From assembly GCA_015680685.1 (NCBI GenBank), contig MNCI01004832.1, positions 288,579 to 352,578 of the forward strand: a DNA stretch of 64,000 nt, read 5' to 3'. The stretch is from Gnetum montanum. Its lineage: Eukaryota; Streptophyta; Gnetopsida; Gnetales; Gnetaceae. The notes beneath the pieces were generated by a model. That model made no database searches, was not told the origin of the DNA, and worked only from the letters and a program-made list of their open reading frames with translations. Position numbers and translations under genes: made by a program. Positions 45,801-55,500 of the stretch are shown here, one piece after another (within the stretch, counting starts at the first letter, position 1; each line of letters starts with the position of its first letter).

Positions 45801-47590
45801 AAATTAATTTCTTGGCTTATACAAGTTTTATGTGTGCATGGGAGTAGGGCATGACACAAGTAGGCAGGGTGAGGGTTTGTGTAGCAATGTTAAGTAGGTG
45901 AGAGGGAAATGCCAGAGGTGTCAAGTGACAAGTAGTAGGTATCAAGCAGCAAGAAACAAGGATAACACATGAAGGTGTAGCAATGGAAGGACAATTCAGA
46001 GGATAGTGGCAAATGGGTTGTGTAGAAGGATAGAGGGATGGCATGGCTACACGGTAGTGTTGAAGGTTTTCTATGATGGGCAACAAGGCCACATAGCCAT
46101 GTGCATAGGTGAGTTTTTTTGTGATAAGTCTATCACCATACTTCTCTGTGTAATATGGTTGAGTAGTTTTGCTCCTACCCAAAATCAAATGAATCAAAGT
46201 TTATTCAAAACACTAAAAATTTTTAAAATTTGAGACCAATTCAACATTATGACATGTTTAGAATTTTGAACATCAAAGTTTCAATTTATGGCTTCATAGC
46301 AAGGAGCAATCCTAACTTCAGAGTGTTATTAAGTACCTTGGTATCAACTTTTCTAGAAATAGTGATAAAGGGTTTGGGCTTTCACTCATGCTAAATAAGT
46401 CATACTACCTTCCCATAATTATCAACATGAGTTTTCATTGTTGTCAATAGATCAATGACATGCTAAGTACCAATGGTCAACATATTTTCACCTCTGTAAC
46501 AACTATACTAAATCTTAGCTCCAACTATAGTCTTGGTCAATGGGCTTACACTATGGAAGTACAATGTCTTTAACACATATCCTTTGTTTGCTCTAGTCAG
46601 AGAAGCAACAAAATCTTCTTTTGTATAGCTCAAGCTTGTGTCACACTTCAAGAAGGTTCCTTTAGCTATGTCAAACTCCACTGCATCATCCAATGCAATA
46701 TTATTGCCAAAAAGTCATGAGATGTTTGCAAGAAGGGATGGAGATAACTTACTACTTGAAAAAGCTATTTGGATTGATCTCACTGAGAAGTCACACAAAT
46801 CAGCAAACATTGACTTAGCACTTGTTATGCAAAGGACACATCCCCCAAGCAACGTCCATGCTTTTGATATATTTTTCTAAGCAAAGGATAGCCTCCTCAT
46901 TGGATTTATTATAAATGCCCATTAAACCAAGGGAGGCAAACCAAATGGAAAGAACCAATGCAAATGTCAAGCCTACTTTTGCTTGTTCCAAATTGTTGAA
47001 TGTTAAAGAAACCCATCATGAATTTTAGCTAACTTATAATTTGATTTCCTTGTCAAAATTGTCAATTTTCCATGCTTGATTGGTTTCAAGGTTATTTCAT
47101 GCTTTAATGGTTACATTTATGGCTATTCTTGTCACTAATGGTTACATGTTTTTATTATTCACAGGCCCCAAGTTATGATGCTGATTAGCTTGACAACACT
47201 CCCTCTCCTCTTCCCTAGTTTGGTAGAAGCTAGTTTATGTTGCTAATATGTTAGGCTATCAATTTTGAGTGTCATTGTCATTAGCGAATTGCCAAGTTCA
47301 AAAATTTAAAAGTTATGTATTGTCTATTTTTGTTACATTGTGTAATTGTGGCTATGGCTATGGACATTTGGCTATAGACTTTTAATTTCTTTCATAATGT
47401 TTTATATTTTTCTATGTTTTATATTTATATGTGAACATAAATGGTAAATGTAACAAGGTTATACAAATAAAACTTGATGTAATGAAAATTGTAAAATGAG
47501 GTATAAGCATGCAAATAAAACTTCTAAATGATGCTATTAGGTAAATTAACCACAATGTTGGTATAAGGGACAAAAAGAAGAGGCCCTTAT
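45801..47590. other. Spacer without recognisable gene
   Basis: AT-rich; short frames on both strands (for example 45817-46197 minus and 46638-46880 plus) overlap each other and match no family I know. RT of the adjacent minus-strand relic would be expected here and was not found. Confidence 0.4.
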
Positions 47591-47599
47591 GTTCACCAG

Positions 47600-47720
47600 T
47601 TTTACGCCTTGGTAGGCCATGGCTTCATGAGTTTTAGGCCATGGCAGACCATTGTGTTGCTAGTTTTAGGCCTTAGCAGGCCATGTGTTGCTAGATTTAG
47701 GCCTTGGTGGGCCATGATTA
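47600..47720 (-). repeat. Tandem repeat of the minus-strand Tat-type relic
   Basis: About four units with TTTTAGGCC(A/T)TGGCAGGCCATG on the plus strand, complement resembling the pre-RT array of the intact element (27099-27240). Confidence 0.6.
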
Positions 47721-48049
47721 CTATCGTTTAGCAAGCATGGGAGAATCTCAAGAGAGCATACAAGAATAAAGTAAATAATCAAAAATGATATAAGGTTGCA
47801 AGTGTAAATAAGCAATTACTAATAAAAGAAGGGATAAGACATTTGTTGTGAATTTTTGTCTTGATCTCTGATAGATCAAGAAGCTTCTTTTATATGATGC
47901 TATGTTCATTGTTCTTCTTGTTCAATATGACAAGTGATAGGTTTTCTCATTGGTTGTTTAGTATTGTAGAGTTGGAGGCATTCTCGTTGTTATTATTTTT
48001 TATGTTGTTTTTTATCATAGCTCGTGTGTTGGGGTGTTTCATCTTAAAA

Positions 48050-48600
48050 CTCCACCTTTGAATCCTAATCAATGTTGACATTGTTCATCATCGAGGATAG
48101 AGACATATTGTCTCCAGAAATTAAAATTTCACCACCCTCATATGACAAGTGAATCCTTGATATATAGGAGATAAGAATGCCCAAATCTTTACTAACCATG
48201 GTCTTCCTAGGATCAAGCTAAAACCTAGTGTCTCTTTAACTACTAGGAAGTTGGAGAATGTGGGAAATTGTTCCTTGACTATGAAATTCAAGAAGATAGA
48301 ATCTTGAACTACTATTTGGGATTCATTGAATGACTTGAGTACATAGGTAGAGGTTTCTCAAATGTTTTTGGTTAAGCCTAGTTTCTCAGCAATGGTAAAT
48401 AATAACAATTAGTTGTGGCCCCATCATCTACATGAACATGACAAATCTTATACTTGCCAACACACATGGTATTGAGGAGAGGAATAGATAGCACTTAGTT
48501 TCATGAGTTAAACTTTACTTCACTATCACAAAAGGTAGGCATGGGATGATGTTTGTCCTTTCTAAGAGAGGTTTTCTCAATGATAGAGTGAATGAATTCT
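48050..48600 (-). pseudogene. Protease end and linker of the minus-strand Tat-type relic
   Basis: The reverse complement reads ISYISRIHLSYEGGEILISG at about 48170-48100, nearly the same as YEGGEIVIHGEAV behind the protease of the large element. The preceding part (LGRPW-like) suggests the protease end. Stops and shifts throughout. Confidence 0.55.
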
Positions 48601-49399
48601 TTGTTGAAAAGCATGTCTTCTCTCATAGGAATTGAGTCAACATTTAGGCAAGAACACCTTTATGAGTAAGAGAAGTTATAACTAGGTTGTATAGGTTTAA
48701 CAATGTCTTCTTCTATTTTAGAGACCATTTGTATTGTTCCATTATTGCAAGGAAATTCATTCCCTTGGTTTGTGCTCTTTTAGCCTTGGTAGTTTTAATT
48801 TTCTCCATTCTTCCTAGAGCTTTTGGCTCAGATGTCAATGTATATGGCTTGCATCCCTTTTTCATGGGTGTAGCTAATCTTGGTGTAGGTCTTAGTGAGT
48901 TAGCTTACTTCCAAGCCTTTTGGTGTTGGCAACCTTTAGTGAGCTTATTCATTGTTTTGATAAGGAGTTGTTTTTGTTACTATTGTGGTGGATTATTGTT
49001 GATTGTTAAGTTATTGGCCACAATAGGTAAGTCCTTGTTATGGTTTATTGTAGGTTTGTTTGTTGAAGGTGGAGGGACTTGAACAGTGAATAGTTCCCTA
49101 GTCTTAGAAAGGTTAATAGCATGTCATTTCGGCTATGATGTTAACACCACTGAAGGAGGAATGCCTATGAAAATAGACTTCATGGGGACCAAAGGTGGTA
49201 GAACTCATATAATGAAGGGCTCTCTAGGCTTTAGGTTCTAGGGTTGAGTATTAGCTGGTGGTACCTCGATGACAAATCATTTCCTAAGAGGACTATGTCA
49301 TCTGCTTGTTATAAATGAGGCTACAGGATAATAGTTATTATTGGCATTTGGAAAGTTAGGCTCATTCAACACCAGCTCTCCCTAGTCAATGATCTTCTA

Positions 49400-51190
49400 G
49401 AGATCATTTTTAAGGGCTATGAAAAAATTAGTTTATGACTAGCTAGTTGGTAATAATGGAAAAACTTGTCATCTTTGGTAGTTTCGGATCATCTTCAGTT
49501 GCTATAGTTAGTTCCATAGCTATCTCACAAAGACGATCATGCCTCTTATGAGCTTCCTCAGATAGTTGCTTATGTTGAATACAATTTTCTTGAAGCAACT
49601 ATTCATGGAGCTCAGAGGACTTCATAGGCAATTTAGTGTATTTAGATCTATCATTGTGCTTGAAGCCTAGTCTTGGCTAGTTAGAAGTGTATGTTGTAGA
49701 GGGTTGTACCAGGTTGGAAGACTTGTTACATGGTAGAGACTTTAACATCTCTGCTTGTTTTGTATCCTTAGATACTGTAACCATGGTTATTTACACTTAT
49801 TTAGCCTTATCTTTGTTCCTCATAGAGTGCTAGTTCTTGTAGGCCACATAGGCTAGGTCATTGCTAGCTTCAATAGCCTCTTCTATGGTTTTCATTTGTG
49901 AAAAAGCTTGGCTTAGTGATTAAGGTTCTAAGTAGTAGAGATTTGACTTGATGAAGTCATTGACTACTTCCTTAAAGATGACCAAGAGGTGGATCTCCGA
50001 GATGGGCTTGAGGATCTCATTGAGCATTGTGTTTCATCTGTGAATGAACCTTTGGATAAGTTCAAGTGTCCCCTACCTTACTTTCATGAGTTGGTTCAAT
50101 GTTGTATCAAGCTTCAAGTTGTATTTGAACTTGTTAATAAATTAGGTTATCAAGTCTTCAAGGGAGGATATAGAATCTCTAGGTAAGATTCAGTACCAGT
50201 CTAGGGCCTTTCCCCTTAAAGGCATAGTGAAAATTTGTAGTATTATATGAGGCCATGCTTGCAATAAGAGGCACTCAGATTAGAAGGTAACAAGGTGTAC
50301 ATTAAGATCTCCTTTACCATTGTATTTGGTGAAGTTTGGGGTAGGCATGCTTGCAAGCAAAGCTATTTGAGGAATAGTAGGACTAATGAGATCATCCTAG
50401 TAGAAGTCCATGACCTTTACTATTTGTGTTATACTAGCGTTAAGTTTTCAAAACTTTTGAGTAAGGACTTAGATTAGTTGAAAGGCTTGATCAAGGCCTT
50501 GTGGAGCTTGTAAGAGCTGCACTTGTTCTTGTTGAACAACTAGTAATTGTAGATTAGGTAATGATATAGATTGAAGAGGTCATGTAACTACAATTGTGGG
50601 AGGATTAAACATGGAAAAAGAGGCTTACACTAGGGCTTGAGGAACAAAGTGGTTGTTGGAACTAAATGGATTATGTGATACATGCAGAATTTGCATATAA
50701 GGAGAAGGACCAACTAAAACTGTAAAAGGTTGGGACATGGAGGGAATAACTAGTGGAGGTTGAGGCATAGTAATGAAGGATGCCAAGGTGAATAGTGAAG
50801 TGAACAAGAAAGTTTATTGAGAACATGAGTTTGTAGAGGTCACAAGGGGAGTTTGATTCACTGTTGAAATGAGAGGCACAGAGTTGAACATGGTCATCTT
50901 TGGGATAGATCATTGGAAAAGGTCTCCTATGTATGTATTTGGCTTGTATTTAGCGCTAAACACATCTTGATCCTCTAGGTGGGACCCTAGACTAGCCTTT
51001 TCACTAACTTCCCCATCCTCATTCGCACTCACCAATTGTCCTAACACATGCATATAAAATTTAGATAATTTGATGTGATCATATGGTGAAGAGATGTAAT
51101 GCTTTCCATCCTTGTAGATTAACTTGTAGTGATGCTTAGAGTCGAACTCCTTACATGGGATGTATAAACATAATTGGATTTTCAAGTATA
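49400..51190 (-). pseudogene. Gag of the minus-strand Tat-type relic
   Basis: The reverse complement near 50090-49800 reads ELIQRFIHR, MLNEILKPISEIHLLVIFKE, VVNDFIKSNLYYLEP and MKTIEEAIEASNDLAYVAYK, a diverged match to the gag core of the large element (LNELHEPISPTYLLTIFKGA). Further 3', at about 49650-49480, LPMKSSELHE and HDRLCEIAMEL match its knuckle lead-in. The first frame (51185-50910) may be the gag N-terminus. This is a different, older family of the same lineage. Confidence 0.7.
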
Positions 51191-51429
51191 TAAAGTTATA
51201 GTATTACTCATCAACATACACTAGGCTAAGTTCTAACCACTTGAGGAACACCCTATGCTACATTATGGTTGGGTCCTTAGGGTCATATACATAAGTAGAT
51301 TCCTAGTTCATGGCCATGGAAATGATGTTGTGTGGTAAAATGGTAAAGGAAAAAGGCACAAAATGCAATAGAATAATTAATTGGTACGGGTGATAAAGGC
51401 TTCTATGGTTTTTAATGTTTTGCACAATC

Positions 51430-51920
51430 TACAAATTTGTAGCATGTAAGGCTCACAACATGTGAGGTTGCAGCATGTAAAATTCATAGCATGTGGAACT
51501 TACAACAAATGGAAGTTGCAGCATGTGAGACTATAGCTTGTGAAGCTATAGTGTACGAAAAGGTTATAGCCTACAGCTTGTGAGGCTATAGCCTATGAAG
51601 GTTACAACCTACAGCTTATGGAGCTATAGGCTATGAAGGGTTGTAGCTTATAGCTTGTAAAGTTGTAGTATATGAAGGATTGTAGCCTATACCTTGTAAA
51701 GCTATAGCCTACAAAGGTTGCGGCCTACAACTTATGAAGCTATAGCCTAAAAAAAGAGTTGTAGCCTACAACTTATGTAGTTGTAGCCTACGATGTTTGC
51801 AACCTACAACTTGTGGAGCTATAGCCTATGAAGCTTGTAGCCTACAACTTGTGAAGTAGTAGCCTATGAAGAGGTTATAGCCTATGAAGCTATAGCTTGT
51901 GGAGCTAGAGCATATGGAAT
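51430..51920. repeat. Long degenerate tandem array (GCTATAGCCTATGAAG type)
   Basis: More than ten units of roughly 34-38 bases built from TAGCCTACAACTTGTG(A)AGCTATAGCCTA(T)GAAGG, preceded by AGCATGTGGAAC-type units. It lies where the leader of the minus-strand Tat-type relic would be. Confidence 0.75.
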
Positions 51921-52229
51921 GGATAGGATTTAACATACTACAACTATAAAATTAAATATTTCTTAAATTTTGTTTTAAGTTTTTTCTAGCATATGTGAAC
52001 AAATGCAAACAGGTTGTAGTGTATAAAAGAAAAAAGACCAAAAAAATTGCAAACTGCAAATAGTCAAAATAGAGATGGTAATGTGCACAACTAAAAAGGC
52101 TATGATAGCATTATGCATTGCAAGTGAAATTGGCTATAGTGTGAACATTGGATTACAAAAATGCCCAAAAAATAATTTTTGTTTTTTAAAAAAAAAACAC
52201 TATTGTAAAGGTAAAATGGCAAAGGTAAT

Positions 52230-52345
52230 GCTATCATGATGATGGCCATGGAAATGATGTTGTGTGGTCAAAAGGTAAAAACACTATTGTAAAATGATGT
52301 TGCGTGGTAAAATGGTAAAGCTAATGCTATCATAAGGTGGTCAAT
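52230..52345. repeat. Direct repeat of ATGATGTTGTGTGGTAAAATG
   Basis: GGAAATGATGTTGTGTGG and GTAAAATGGTAAAG are present near 51311-51350, 52241-52275 and 52290-52345, a local duplication upstream of the TNL gene. Confidence 0.6.
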
Positions 52346-52432
52346 GCTTTGATTCCACGCAATCATGCAAAGAGAGGAAATTTTGAAATGATATTTTTAA
52401 AAATATTTAGTATTTAAAACTGCAACCATCCA

Positions 52433-52441
52433 TTTATAAAA
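52433..52441 (+). promoter_or_regulatory. Candidate TATA box of the TNL gene
   Basis: TTATAAAA stands about 75 bases before the first ATG (52515) and 250 before the preferred ATG (52689). Confidence 0.4.
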
Positions 52442-52514
52442 CTATCATGAGCTCAGCTTGGACGTGGTCACTGTGCAACAGTGTTTTCCTGCACTACTTT
52501 TCAGTCTTTAAACG

Positions 52515-55500
52515 ATGACCATTGACGATTCCCGTCTGTGCGTGTCTTCCTCCGGGTCTTGCGAAATTGCAATAAAAAAGCAAAGCCAACTCGTGTACTG
52601 TTACACTTGCAGTTTGCGGAGAAAATTATCACACAATCTGCAACCTGCAGTTTCATTCCTGCGAATTCTCTGCAAAAAAGAAAGCAAAATGTCCCAAACC
52701 AGCAGTAGTAGTAATTTGAAGAGGAGCTTGCCAGAGGCGGAGCAGCCAGAATGTGGACGACAACTCAAGGTGCAGCGTTTGCAGCAGCAGGAAATCACAA
52801 TATCAAAGGCAGAAGCAGCACCGGCCTGCAAGTTCCAGGTATTCATAAGTCACAGAGGCCCCGACACAAAAACGACTTTGGCTTATCACATCTACGATCT
52901 GCTACGGCACAGAGGCGTTGAGGCTTTTTTGGATAAAGAAGAACTTGAGACGGGCCAAACTCTTCCAGACGCCATTCAAGATGCCATGGCAGTAACCACA
53001 GTGGATGTGTGTATTATTTCCAATGGATACGCACAATCGTTTTGGTGTCTCAAGGAATTGGAGATGATGATAGATAAACACGAAAAGGGCACTTGTGTGC
53101 TGATTCCAGTCTTTTATGATGTTGATCCGTCGGATGTCCGACGTCTGAAAGGGGCATTTGGCCAGGGCTTCTTGAAGCACACAGGCAGATACGATGAACA
53201 AACCCTGCAAAAGTGGAGAAACGCTCTCCAGAAACTTGCAGATATCAACGGATTCCAAGGAAAAGGGTAAGCCGTACATGTTACCTTTGCACACCTGCTA
53301 TTGCTATTGCTGTTTTGTTTCTATCTTAATGAATTTTCTGGTAAGACCTGGAAAGTGCTGTGTTTCTATCTGAAAGAATTTTCTGGTAATACCTGTAAAG
53401 TTGTTTCTAGTGTGCTTATTATTACCCACATTCAAGTTGTAGTTTACCATATATAGCTGGCAGCTTTTTCCCCGAGTAATCCTACCAAATTTATGCTATA
53501 CTTCTTCCTTATTTCTGTAGTTCTGTATTAAATACAATAAAGTTGATTATATTGCCCCTTATATACTGTGTCAAGTTCCATGTTATTTGGATTCTGGAGA
53601 GATTAGAACCCAGAAATAATTGTAGATGCACCTCAAGATGTATAGTCCAATTAACACTTGAATCACACCCATGACTTGAAGCTTTCAAATTAAAAGTTTT
53701 AACACTAACCTTACACCTCATTGTTCATATGACAAAGATAACATACACAACATAGTAATTTCTACTCTTCTACACTCATGCATATTGATGTCCAATTAAA
53801 ATAATAACTACTCTGTGTTAGGTGCAAATAATAGCTGTATCTAGCTTGCTGTCGTCAGATTGTTGTGCAATGTATGTATTTCTACGTTCATGCTTACTCA
53901 TTATGACCACGTATAAATTTGCCATGTTTAAAACTGCAAGGGCAGGGGCAGCTCTTTCTGCACTTCTATATAAACTGAAACTACATGGAATTTGAAAATG
54001 TGTTTCAGCCATTAACATTTATGTGGTATATACAGGATAGCTTGAGAACTTCAGCTTGTTTATTGAACCATTTCTTATTTTCTGACTAAGTTTTCAATTA
54101 TTTGCCAATGTTTGAGGGTGCCATTTGTTTATGATAGTAAAATTATCATAAAATTAACCTTTTTTTCCCTAGGAGAATGCTTCTTGGAACATTCTTCTTC
54201 TTCAGAGCCTGGCACTGAAATATATAGTTGATTTGCTTAAAACTATTTGTAACAGCACTTTTGATAGGCTCTGATCTGTATCTGATTTTGATTAAAAATC
54301 AGTGACGTTTGATTAGCAGTAATGATTTTTGTTTTTAACCTGGTTGCTTGTAGAGATGTTTGCATGAACATTGTTAAAAGAATATGCCAAGAACTTGAAG
54401 AACTTGATGTTGGATACATTTCACCCCCTACTGAAATAGTTGGAATGCAAGAAGAACTATTCAAAATAAGAAATTCCATAATGGAAGGTTGCCAAGAAAG
54501 TCGTGCTGTAGCTTCAGTGGAAATAAGTGGCATTGGAGGCATGGGGAAAACTACTTTACAGTGCAATTTACTCTCATTTTGATAGGCACTGTTTTATCGA
54601 AGATGTTAATGGAATCATCGAAAAGAATGGTATAACTGCGGTCCAGAAGAAGCTTATGGTTAAGCTTTTTGGTTATTGTCCAGACAATGATTTCAGTATA
54701 ATGGATGGAAAGCAAATGTTGATGAGGAAGTTGCACAATGTGAAGATTTGTGTTGTGCTGGACAATATTGATTGCAAAAATTGTTTGAGCGAGATATTTA
54801 TTGAAAATGGTGCCTCTCTCTCCCCTAGCAGCACCATCTTTGTGACTAGCAGAGAAAAAGGAGTTTTGAAATTTGACAATAGGGTTGCACAATATTGTGA
54901 GAACTTGATTTCCCTTGAAATACCAAAACTTTCCTTTCATGAATCAAAGGAATTGTTTTGTAATAATGCATTTGGAAAAGGAGTAAGTGTGCAAGGTGAA
55001 TTCAAGGACCTGGTGAGTAAATTTGTTAACAAATGTGATGGCATTCCCTTAGCATTACAGATATATGGTAAACAGGTTTATAGAAGGGAGAGGACATTTT
55101 GGGAAGAGTTTTGGAATGCAGTGCAATCTAGTCTTCCATCAGACATTAAGGAATTTTTAAAACTCAGCTATAATAAGCTTGATCAGCTTGAACAACGTTT
55201 GTTTCTAGATGTGGCAATCTTTCTACGTGGGGAAAAAGTTGACCTTTTAAAAGAAATCCTAGAAGATGATCCAGAGAAATGTCAAGTATCAATTACCTTG
55301 GATAAATTGGAGGCAAAGCTGTTTTTGCATATAAAAGATGGATATGTTTATATGCATGATGTGCTTGTGGACTTGGGAAGGGCAATAGTTGAAGATGAAA
55401 ATCTTTGTCCTGGCCGTCGTAGTCGTTTGTGCCATGCTTCTGATGTCAGAAACATATTATCAAATGAGTTGGTATGACGATTTTCAATTTATTTTTATAA

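Noticed and set aside
46508-46880. Overlapping frames on both strands as a gene pair
   Set aside because: Mirror frames of the same DNA, no family similarity on either strand.
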